This document shows, piece after piece, positions 5,958 through 12,449 of a DNA stretch of 13,281 bases (positions are counted from its first letter, which is position 1; every line of letters starts with the position of its first letter). The position numbers and the translations under genes were made by a program. Source of the DNA: Cyclobacteriaceae bacterium (lineage in GTDB: Bacteria > Bacteroidota > Bacteroidia > Cytophagales > Cyclobacteriaceae); assembly GCA_028279155.1 (NCBI GenBank), contig JANQST010000448.1:1-13281 (forward strand), given 5' to 3'. Under the pieces are notes generated by a model. That model was not told the origin of the DNA. It searched no databases and worked only from the letters and a program-made list of their open reading frames with translations.

Positions 5958-8862
5958 CATAGCCACGTTGAATACAACATTACTTTCAGTTGATAGTGCT
6001 TCCATTGGGGAAGTCCTGGATCAAATTCCAATGGGCATCATTCAGGTGGATCCTTATGGCATTATCACGTTTGCCAATCAAGCCTGTGTACAAATTCTTG
6101 GCTTGAATAAGACTGAAATTGAAGGAAAGAACTACACAAATTTTGACCTTAAGCAAGTGAATGAAAGGGGCCAATTGCTAGAAGAAGATGAGTTGCCGCT
6201 ATCTGTTGCTATGAGAAGAAAAAGGACTGTTAAGAATTTTGTGAATGGCATCCAGGTTGATAAGAAATTGATCTGGATATCCGGAGATGCTTCTCCGCTA
6301 CATAATGCTGTTGGTGAGTTGAGTGGTGGATTGTTGAGTTTTGTTGACATCACAGACAAGGTTGAGCTTGAAAAAAGGTACACAGTTGAAGCAGTCCGTA
6401 AAAAGCAGCTTAGTGAAGCAATTGACGCTGTTTTTTGGGAATGGTCACTGACGGAAGATCGAATGATTTTTGTAGGCCCAAGAGTCAAGGAAATGTTGGG
6501 ATATACGGTTGAAGAAAGAGCTGAGAAAGGATTTTGGGAAGACAAAATACACCCTGATGATAGGGAATGGGTTGTTTCTTTTCATTCTAGTCAGGTTGCA
6601 CTTGGTAAAAGTCATGAATTTGAATACAGGTTTAGAAAGAAAAACGGAGAATATCTCTGGATAAAAGATATTATTGATGTGTTTGTTGAAGATGGAAGCC
6701 CTGTCCTCTTGAAGGGACTGATGGTGGACATATCACGACAAAAGCTGATCTCACAAAAACTTAAAGAAAGTGAGGCGCTGAAGCAGGAGATATTGAACTC
6801 GCTTGAGGATGCAATTTTGGTAGTGGATAAGGATGGGATCATAATAAGCGTAAACAAACGATTGGAGATCTATCTCAAGAAGTCACCATACACAGATGTC
6901 AGGGTCGGAGGAAATGTATTTTCATTTGTAGATTTTTTCGAAGAGAAAGAATTGATCCAGTCTGGAGTTGAGAAAGTGTTGAACAGATCAGCTACCTTTT
7001 TTGATTACGAAACGAAGCTTGCGGATAATAAATGGTACAACCTCAAAGTCACTCAACTTAAGCGACCTTATGGTGCCGTGATCTCATGGCAGAATATCAA
7101 CACCAGAAAGGAAATCGAAATTGCGCTTGAGAAATCCCTCAAAAAGTACCGAAACATATATAACCGCGCTCCTGTAATGATGCACTCCATTAATTCGAAA
7201 GCGGAGATCATGAGTGTCAGTGATTTCTGGTTAGAGAAAATGGGTTATGACAGGAAGGAGGTAATTGGGCGAAGAACCATCGACTTCCTGACAGAAGAAA
7301 CAAAGAAAGAAGCATTAAACAAGGTCAAAGATTTTTTTAAGAAAGGATATTCCAAAAACGTACCCTACCAATTCAAAACCAAGTCAGGAGAAGTGTTAGA
7401 GGTTTTGCTTTCTGCAACCTCCGAATACGATGAAGACGGAAACTTCGAAAGATCCCTGGCGGGAATGGTGGATGTAACGGAATTGAAGAAAACAGAACGA
7501 GAGCTGGTCAAGAATCGTCAGAACCTACTAGAAGCCCAACGAATTTCTCGTATCGGAAATTATGAGCTCGATTTAATTGATTACAAATTCAGTCCAAGTC
7601 CGGAGGTACGAGCAATGCTGGGTATTTCTACAAGAGACAAAGACCTGCGGACGCTTGAAGGAATGCTTCACATTAGCGACAAAGAAGAATTCTTGCAGAA
7701 ATTGAGCAATTCAAAGCATCTAGGAGAGGACTTTTTTCATATCTACCGAATTCATCACAAGAAGAATAACCTGACCAGATGGATTTCTGCTCGAGGTACT
7801 GTGAAGAAAGATGAAAATGGCGTTTATAGCAAAATGATTGGAACCTGTCAAGATATTTCAGAGCAAAAAGTTGCTGAAGATAAGATTAGAAGATTGTCTG
7901 ATAGGATTCTTCTTGCAACTGAATTGGCAGAGATTGGTGTGTGGGAGTATAGTTCAGAAGGGGATGAAGTTTTTTGGGATAAACAGATGCATGAAATCTT
8001 CGAGACCGCTAAGACACCAATTGTTAGTGCCAAAGAACTTTCACAATATGTGGTAAAAGAAGATCAGGTCATAGTAGAGGATTGGGTTAAGAAAATCAAA
8101 GAGGGTTCACGTTTTATTGAGTCAGATTTAAGGTTGCTCATAAAGAATAAAATAAAATACGTTCGAACTTATACCAGGGTCATTAGGGATTCTAATTCGA
8201 ATATTACAAGACTGATTGGAGTTTTATATGATAATACACGTGATAAAACGCTGCAGGTAAAGCTTGAAACTTCGCTCGAAGAAAAGAATGTGCTTCTCAA
8301 GGAAGTACACCACAGAGTGAAAAATAATATGCAATTGGTTTCATCAATATTGGCATTGAAATCTTATGAGTTGAGTGATAAGGAAGCTAAGAAACTCTTC
8401 TCTGAGATAAATGATCGGATCAAGTCAATGGCTGTAATTCATGATCAGCTCTATAAATTCTACAATGTTTCAGAAATCAATATCTCTGATTACCTAAATC
8501 ATATCGCACGTGAACTACGAATATTGCTTGGGTCAGAGAACACGGAAATCATAGTAGATGCTGATGACAAAGTATTCGAGGTAGATAAAGTTCTGCTATT
8601 TGGGTTGATTGTTAGTGAGCTAGTTTCAAATGCCTTTAAGCATAGTTTCAAGAAGAAGAAAAAAGGCAATGTTCATATCATTTTCAAGAAAAAAAGAAAG
8701 CTGAATTACCTCTCTGTTCTAAATGATGGAGTTATTGTGCCATCTGACATTCTTAAGAATAAATCAAGCGGATTGGGAATTTCGCTAATAAAGACATTTA
8801 CAAAACAACTCAACGGGGAGCTTACATTAAGCAAGAAAAACGGATTTCAAATTCGTTTCTAA
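5944..8862 (+). CDS. Six-PAS HisKA_2-type sensor histidine kinase
   Basis: A 972-aa soluble sensor kinase with no membrane segment or signal peptide. It holds six PAS-like modules at about 22-140, 155-268, 280-390, 400-515, 530-640 and 655-770; the second, fifth and sixth have PAS_3-type features such as WEW, HPDD and WISARGTV. The phosphoacceptor region is HisKA_2/HWE-like, EVHHRVKNNMQ (787-797), acceptor probably His790. The ATPase N-box has Asn896 and the glycine-rich SSGLGISL is at 941-948. The G1 box reads NDGVIVP (927-933), where the adenine-contacting Asp is usually D and the second Gly is conserved; here they are Asn927 and Ile931. The PAS domains suggest redox, light or small-molecule sensing, but no cofactor residues can be assigned. 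The start is unusual: TTG at 5944 or 5968, since the first in-frame ATG (6031) would cut the first PAS. It ends overlapping the convergent regulator gene by 3 bases. Confidence 0.88.
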   Translation: MHLYNIATLNTTLLSVDSASIGEVLDQIPMGIIQVDPYGIITFANQACVQILGLNKTEIEGKNYTNFDLKQVNERGQLLEEDELPLSVAMRRKRTVKNFVNGIQVDKKLIWISGDASPLHNAVGELSGGLLSFVDITDKVELEKRYTVEAVRKKQLSEAIDAVFWEWSLTEDRMIFVGPRVKEMLGYTVEERAEKGFWEDKIHPDDREWVVSFHSSQVALGKSHEFEYRFRKKNGEYLWIKDIIDVFVEDGSPVLLKGLMVDISRQKLISQKLKESEALKQEILNSLEDAILVVDKDGIIISVNKRLEIYLKKSPYTDVRVGGNVFSFVDFFEEKELIQSGVEKVLNRSATFFDYETKLADNKWYNLKVTQLKRPYGAVISWQNINTRKEIEIALEKSLKKYRNIYNRAPVMMHSINSKAEIMSVSDFWLEKMGYDRKEVIGRRTIDFLTEETKKEALNKVKDFFKKGYSKNVPYQFKTKSGEVLEVLLSATSEYDEDGNFERSLAGMVDVTELKKTERELVKNRQNLLEAQRISRIGNYELDLIDYKFSPSPEVRAMLGISTRDKDLRTLEGMLHISDKEEFLQKLSNSKHLGEDFFHIYRIHHKKNNLTRWISARGTVKKDENGVYSKMIGTCQDISEQKVAEDKIRRLSDRILLATELAEIGVWEYSSEGDEVFWDKQMHEIFETAKTPIVSAKELSQYVVKEDQVIVEDWVKKIKEGSRFIESDLRLLIKNKIKYVRTYTRVIRDSNSNITRLIGVLYDNTRDKTLQVKLETSLEEKNVLLKEVHHRVKNNMQLVSSILALKSYELSDKEAKKLFSEINDRIKSMAVIHDQLYKFYNVSEINISDYLNHIARELRILLGSENTEIIVDADDKVFEVDKVLLFGLIVSELVSNAFKHSFKKKKKGNVHIIFKKKRKLNYLSVLNDGVIVPSDILKNKSSGLGISLIKTFTKQLNGELTLSKKNGFQIRF
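8838..8858. terminator. Weak dyad at the kinase/regulator convergence
   Basis: AAACGGATTT / AAATTCGTTT around a single central C: ten-base arms with one G-T mismatch, at the very end of the kinase gene and just beyond the stop codon of the opposite gene. With overlapping genes, any shared terminator must lie within coding sequence. AT-rich and without a proper T-tract, so only a possibility. Confidence 0.25.
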
Positions 8863-9455
8863 ATCAGGTAAGGAGAATAATCCAAGATCATTTTTATCAT
8901 GCCCGATGTTGTTTTCGCGCCAATCTTTCTCATGATATTCCCTTTATGGGCATTGACTGTCCTCACGCTCAATTTAAGGTGATTAGCAATTTCCTCATTG
9001 GTCATGTCTTTGAGCATAAACTTCACAATATCCATTTCACGTGAGGTAATTGAATTGACCTTTTCAGAGAGTTCATTCATTTTTGGAGAAAACAGGATGG
9101 AGATCATTTCTTCATTAAAATAGATTTCACCTTTTGTTGACTCATTTAAAGTTTTAATGATTCCTTCTTGCTCCATGTCCAAAGACAGTACGCCATTTAT
9201 TTCATACTTATTTGTGTAGCTAATGAGAAACGGACTGATGTTCCTGGCAAACAAAAGGACAGGGCAGTGTTTGGTATATTCCATTGATTCGTCTGGTGGG
9301 ATAGTCCCGGTATCAATGATAACCAGGTCCACTTTTTTGTCCAATTTGACCGCCAACTTGAATTTCAAGTCCACTGAAAATTCCTTCAAAAACAGATAAA
9401 TATAGTTGGGAAGAATGGAGTTTTTTGACACAACAAAAATTTCCAGTGGCTTCAT
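8859..9455 (-). CDS. LuxR-type regulator with degenerate (pseudo-)receiver domain
   Basis: About 198 aa from ATG 9455. An N-terminal domain (about 1-110) has the length and strand pattern of a receiver, followed by a LuxR/NarL helix-turn-helix (about 137-193: TSREMDIV, then NEEIANHL, then VRTVNAHKGNIMRKI). Aligned with the NarL-type regulator of this cluster, the phosphoacceptor Asp is retained (Asp48 in VIID), but the acidic metal-binding pair is Ser10-Lys11, the switch Ser/Thr is Ala70 and the conserved Lys is Leu92. Normal Asp phosphorylation is therefore unlikely. It probably acts on DNA constitutively or through another signal or partner. A TTG at 9476 would add 7 residues; ATG is preferred because a near -7 element (TATTTTTTG, minus strand) overlaps that TTG. 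It is divergent from the hybrid kinase across about 73 bases. Confidence 0.82.
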   Translation of the reverse strand: MKPLEIFVVSKNSILPNYIYLFLKEFSVDLKFKLAVKLDKKVDLVIIDTGTIPPDESMEYTKHCPVLLFARNISPFLISYTNKYEINGVLSLDMEQEGIIKTLNESTKGEIYFNEEMISILFSPKMNELSEKVNSITSREMDIVKFMLKDMTNEEIANHLKLSVRTVNAHKGNIMRKIGAKTTSGMIKMILDYSPYLI

Positions 9456-9528
9456 CGGTTTTTTATTAATTCTCAAAAAATAGCCTATTTAAAAGTTATA
9501 TTAGTAATCTAACCTTTATGGTAAACTT

Positions 9529-10890
9529 ATGGGAAAAATTCTAGTTGCAGAAGATTCTCTTATTGTAAATCAACATATCCGAAGAGCACTTGAATCTGGC
9601 AGTCATAACGTCATATCTGCTTTTTCTGGAGCAGAAGCTGTAGCAGAAGCTAATAAGCAAGGCCCTGATCTCATTCTTATGGATATCATGATGGAAAGCA
9701 GCTCTGATGGGATCGATGCAGCAATGGAAATAAAAGAGACCATAGACATACCGATAATTTTTCTCACTGCGCTTACAGACGAACCAACACTCAAAAAAGC
9801 AAAGATCAGTCAACCGTATGGCTATGTTGTCAAACCTTTTAATGAGGCGGAATTGCTTTCTAACATTGATGTGGCTTTATACAAAGCAGAGGCTGAGAAA
9901 ACCATAAAGGAGAATTCAGAACTTTTTCAAGAAATAATTAATTCAATCGATCACTCGATCATCCTCGTTGATATTGACAACAAAATAAAATATACGAATC
10001 AGATCGCTGAAAACTATCTCGGTACTTCATTTAATAACCTGGTAAATAGTCCAATTGATGAATTTGTAAAGATGCGTGTCGATAGCTACAACGAGCCGGT
10101 AAGTAGGATACTGGATGGAGATGTCGCAATTCCTTCAGAGTTCGAAATTGAAGGATCACCTTTAATTTTTGGTGATTGCGAAATAAAAGAGGTGTTTATT
10201 AAAGAGCCATGTAAATTTCTCTTTTTCAAAGACATCAGTGATCGTGTGAAACATAGAAAAATAGAGGAAGAATTGAAGACCAAAAGAGTTTCTATTCTAA
10301 TTGAGGGCCAGGAAAATGAAAGAGAACGAATAGCCAGGGATTTACATGATGGTGTGGGACAATTGGCCAATGTTGTAAAAATGACGGCTAAGAAATTGGA
10401 AGTCGGACCTGAACTAACGGATTCAATTGATCTGTTTCTTGATGAAATGAGAAAGGTGACGGACGGTCTTTTGCCGTTGAGATTGAACGACTTTCCATTG
10501 GATGTTTGTTTGAATGGACTGGTTGATCAGGTTGATAAAAGCAGTTCGATCAATTTTTCCTTTTCCGCCAATGACGTGCCTGAGGTTTCCATGAACAATA
10601 AGATTAATATTTATCGAGTTGCCCAAGAGGGAATTAGCAATATTCTAAAGCATTCACGTGCAAAAAATGCGTTTATTCAAATAAATGGTTTTGGAGATCA
10701 CATTCAATTGACTATAGAAGATGATGGCGTTGGATTCAGTAAGAATAATAGTGATGATACGTCTCACCACGGGTTGCAAAATATTTTTTTTAGATCGGAG
10801 GTTATGAAAGGAAATTGCGATATTGAATCTTCGGAGGGGAAGGGTACCTTTATAAGTCTAAATATTCCTGTTGATAATGAAGAAAACTAA
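9529..10890 (+). CDS. Receiver-PAS-HisKA_3 hybrid histidine kinase
   Basis: A soluble 453-aa protein with its receiver at the N-terminus. The receiver (1-118) is complete: acidic Glu8-Asp9, phosphoacceptor Asp52, Thr80, Lys102 and KPF. A PAS-like domain covers about 130-240. A NarX/DegS-type dimerisation region follows with ERERIARDLHDGVGQLA (264-280), acceptor His273. The HATPase domain has Asn371 in QEGISNILKH, DDGVGF at 398-403 and GLQNI at 415-419. The architecture allows the receiver to take phosphate from another kinase and modulate this one. Receivers with this DGIDAA and PYGYVVKPF style are often found next to HisKA_2 kinases, as here, so the six-PAS kinase upstream is a plausible input (inference). 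The ATG at 9529 is clear but lacks a strong Shine-Dalgarno. The 3' end overlaps the response regulator gene by 14 bases. Confidence 0.9.
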   Translation: MGKILVAEDSLIVNQHIRRALESGSHNVISAFSGAEAVAEANKQGPDLILMDIMMESSSDGIDAAMEIKETIDIPIIFLTALTDEPTLKKAKISQPYGYVVKPFNEAELLSNIDVALYKAEAEKTIKENSELFQEIINSIDHSIILVDIDNKIKYTNQIAENYLGTSFNNLVNSPIDEFVKMRVDSYNEPVSRILDGDVAIPSEFEIEGSPLIFGDCEIKEVFIKEPCKFLFFKDISDRVKHRKIEEELKTKRVSILIEGQENERERIARDLHDGVGQLANVVKMTAKKLEVGPELTDSIDLFLDEMRKVTDGLLPLRLNDFPLDVCLNGLVDQVDKSSSINFSFSANDVPEVSMNNKINIYRVAQEGISNILKHSRAKNAFIQINGFGDHIQLTIEDDGVGFSKNNSDDTSHHGLQNIFFRSEVMKGNCDIESSEGKGTFISLNIPVDNEEN

Positions 10891-11533
10891 GCTCATACTA
10901 GTAGAGGATCACGAATTGGTGCGGAAAGGAATTCTGAGCATTCTTCAAATGGATACATCGCTTGAGATTTTGGGTGAGTTTGACAGGCCGAGGCTCGCAT
11001 TTGATGCGTTAAAGTCCGGCTTAAATCCCGATATAATTATCATGGATATTTCTATGCCTGAAATGAATGGGCTGGAAGCGTCTAAGATCCTTGAAAAAGA
11101 ATACCCGGGAATTAAAGTAATCATATTAAGCATGCACAAGGACGAAGAATATGTCCTTGAAAGCCTGAACTATAATGTGTGTGGCTATGTAGTGAAAGAC
11201 AGTGTTGCAGACGAGATCATTGTGGCTATAGAAAAGGTCATTAACGGTGGAAAATTCTTTAGTAAGGTAGTGATTGATACAGCATTGAATTCTTACAAGG
11301 GAATGAAAAAGGAGCAAAAAGCGAAGCAGGCGATCCAATTAACAGAACGAGAGCTGGAAGTGCTCAATCATATTTCTGACGGCTATAAAAGCCAGGAAAT
11401 TGCAGATAAATTATTCATCAGCGAGCGTACCGTGGAGGCTCACCGCGGCAATATCATGAAAAAACTTCAAGCCAAAAACATGGCTGAGCTTACTAAAAAA
11501 GCCATGACCTTGGGTCTTATCAAAAACCTTTAA
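10877..11533 (+). CDS. NarL/FixJ-family response regulator
   Basis: A 218-aa DNA-binding response regulator. The receiver is complete: Glu10-Asp11, phosphoacceptor Asp57 (IIMDIS), Ser85 and Lys107, with the usual MPEMNG after the acceptor. The LuxR-type helix-turn-helix runs from LTERELEVL (about 155) through QEIADKL and ERTVEAHRGNIMKKL to about 205. Overlap with the preceding HisKA_3 kinase by 14 bases (10877-10890) indicates translational coupling and a cognate pair: the kinase's His273 would phosphorylate Asp57, promoting dimerisation and promoter binding. A TTG two codons upstream (10871) is possible, but ATG 10877 is preferred. Its recognition helix is similar to that of the pseudo-receiver regulator (RTVEAHRGNIM versus RTVNAHKGNIM), so both may bind related sites. 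Targets are not visible. Confidence 0.92.
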   Translation: MKKTKLILVEDHELVRKGILSILQMDTSLEILGEFDRPRLAFDALKSGLNPDIIIMDISMPEMNGLEASKILEKEYPGIKVIILSMHKDEEYVLESLNYNVCGYVVKDSVADEIIVAIEKVINGGKFFSKVVIDTALNSYKGMKKEQKAKQAIQLTERELEVLNHISDGYKSQEIADKLFISERTVEAHRGNIMKKLQAKNMAELTKKAMTLGLIKNL

Positions 11534-11593
11534 GGTTGCCTTACATTCAACTAGTAAAATTGACTACTCCTATTACTGTATAAGTCACCATTT

Positions 11594-11620
11594 TTTGAGC
11601 TGATTCAAAATCTAAATTTG
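11594..11620 (+). promoter_or_regulatory. Candidate Bacteroidota promoter before the hairpin RNA
   Basis: TAAATTTG (11613-11620) matches the -7 consensus TAnnTTTG exactly. TTTG (11594-11597) is a possible -33 element, but the 15-nt spacing is shorter than usual. Transcription would start near 11625, at the foot of the hairpin that follows. Confidence 0.4.
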
Positions 11621-11624
11621 CTTG

Positions 11625-11703
11625 GAAAGAGGGAAGGTCTTGCATCAGTTCAACCAGCTATGAACTTTTCAACCAGACCCATGCAAGTCTTCCCCTTTTT
11701 TTC
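11625..11703 (+). ncRNA. Candidate small structured RNA ending in an intrinsic terminator
   Basis: A long stem pairs GGGAAG (11631-11636) with CTTCCC (11689-11694) and CTTGCAT (11639-11645) with ATGCAAG (11681-11687), separated by a small internal loop, and is followed by seven Ts (11696-11702). Inside it, AGTTCA (11647-11652) can pair with TGAACT (11661-11666). The 9-mer TTCAACCAG occurs twice, at 11649-11657 and 11668-11676. A consensus -7 box just upstream would make this a self-contained transcript of about 80 nt. Alternatives: plain terminator of the response-regulator gene about 100 nt upstream, or an attenuator for the ORF starting 16 nt downstream. The structure is visible; the RNA is inferred. 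Confidence 0.4.
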
Positions 11704-11718
11704 AGCTATAGTCAATAT

Positions 11719-12057
11719 ATGCTTGCGGGTCTCCAAATACAGATAAACGCTCTAAATGCGATTATTCCTGACAGTTTCATTTTTGTTATGGACAGTACAG
11801 ATAGAAGCTTTTTATATAAATCTTCAAACAGCAAGGAAGCGCTCGACGAAATTGTTTTGCTTGATAAAAAAATAGGTATGGATAATCTCTTCGATACGAC
11901 TGATTACTATAAATCTGATACCATGGAGCATTTTTATATGATCAGAAGAATGAGTTCTCATACTTTTCTGGGATTTTTTGCGTCAAAGGAGAAATTCTCT
12001 GATCATAAGATTAATAACGCCAGGGAGTATTTCATGACCATAAAAAGTCCAGTCTGA
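11719..12057 (+). CDS. Hypothetical protein, unrecognised, 112 aa
   Basis: A small soluble protein with no family recognised. It begins with a mildly hydrophobic stretch (1-24) including FIFVMD at 20-25. A Lys/Asp-rich middle with DTTDYY near 59-64 follows, then a second strand-like stretch, HFYMIRRMSSHTFLGFF (71-87), and a charged helical end. Alternating hydrophobic strands around a polar centre could be a small alpha/beta domain, but no signal peptide, membrane helix or catalytic motif stands out. It starts 16 nt after the T-tract of the upstream hairpin and lacks a Shine-Dalgarno, so expression may depend on read-through. The opposing SbtB gene lies beyond a minus-strand terminator. Codon usage looks like real coding sequence, but no independent support is visible. 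Confidence 0.55.
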   Translation: MLAGLQIQINALNAIIPDSFIFVMDSTDRSFLYKSSNSKEALDEIVLLDKKIGMDNLFDTTDYYKSDTMEHFYMIRRMSSHTFLGFFASKEKFSDHKINNAREYFMTIKSPV

Positions 12058-12060
12058 TGT

Positions 12061-12089
12061 AAAAAAGATCTCCGTTTCTTAAACGGAGA
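12061..12089 (-). terminator. Intrinsic terminator of the SbtA-SbtB unit
   Basis: Perfect 9-bp inverted repeat TCTCCGTTT (12069-12077) / AAACGGAGA (12081-12089) with a 3-nt loop. On the minus strand it is followed, after GATC-type bases, by six Ts (12066-12061). It lies about 58 nt beyond the SbtB stop codon and close behind the stop of the convergent hypothetical gene. Confidence 0.75.
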
Positions 12090-12146
12090 CCCTAACATAG
12101 CTGCTAACCTGTTCATTATTATCAGGCTTAGAATTCTCTATTTTTC

Positions 12147-12449
12147 TTACTCAGACAAACCACTTGCATAGTGAATAGGATATGTAATCAAGACCCCGCC
12201 CCTTTGGTCGAGGTAAGGCTGAATATGCTCGATGACTTTGTTGGTTAGCTTTCTTGAAGCAACTGTAAAAACCAAGGAACTTCTTGTGATCGGGAGCAGA
12301 CCTTCAGATAATTGTTCTCCGTTTTTCGCTCCCTTGCCTTTGAAAACTTCTAGTGCAGTGTACCCATGAACTCCCAGTCTTTCCAAACGCGATATTAGAT
12401 CCTGAAAGAAGGAATTGGATACGATTATTTCTATTTTAAAGTACTTCAT
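12147..12449 (-). CDS. sbtB: SbtB-like PII-family protein
   Basis: A 100-aa protein with the ferredoxin-like PII fold of the SbtB group: first strand YFKIEIIV (3-10), a helix (12-25), second strand with ALEVFKGKGAKNGE (32-45), a T-loop region to about 55, third strand SSLVFTVAS (57-65), a helix to about 80 and a last strand GGVLITYPIHY (84-94). The GKG-(Arg/Lys)-N start of the T-loop is typical of SbtB, which binds adenine nucleotides such as cAMP and AMP in cyanobacteria and controls SbtA. Canonical GlnB/GlnK T-loop uridylylation tyrosine and residues are not seen, and there is no redox C-terminal CGPxGC. It overlaps the SbtA gene by 4 bases (ATGA), indicating coupled translation. The pairing gives most of the confidence in the name. 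Confidence 0.8.
   Translation of the reverse strand: MKYFKIEIIVSNSFFQDLISRLERLGVHGYTALEVFKGKGAKNGEQLSEGLLPITRSSLVFTVASRKLTNKVIEHIQPYLDQRGGVLITYPIHYASGLSE

Noticed and set aside
5986..6857. Several minus-strand ORFs within the kinase gene
   Set aside because: They are antisense to clear PAS-domain coding sequence, with Ser/Leu-rich compositions typical of shadow frames.
9456..9476. TTG at 9476 as start of the pseudo-receiver regulator
   Set aside because: It overlaps a near -7 promoter element, and ATG 9455 starts directly before the first strand of the domain.
10871..10876. TTG at 10871 as start of the NarL-type regulator
   Set aside because: An ATG two codons later gives the usual N-terminus for this family, beginning just before the first receiver strand.
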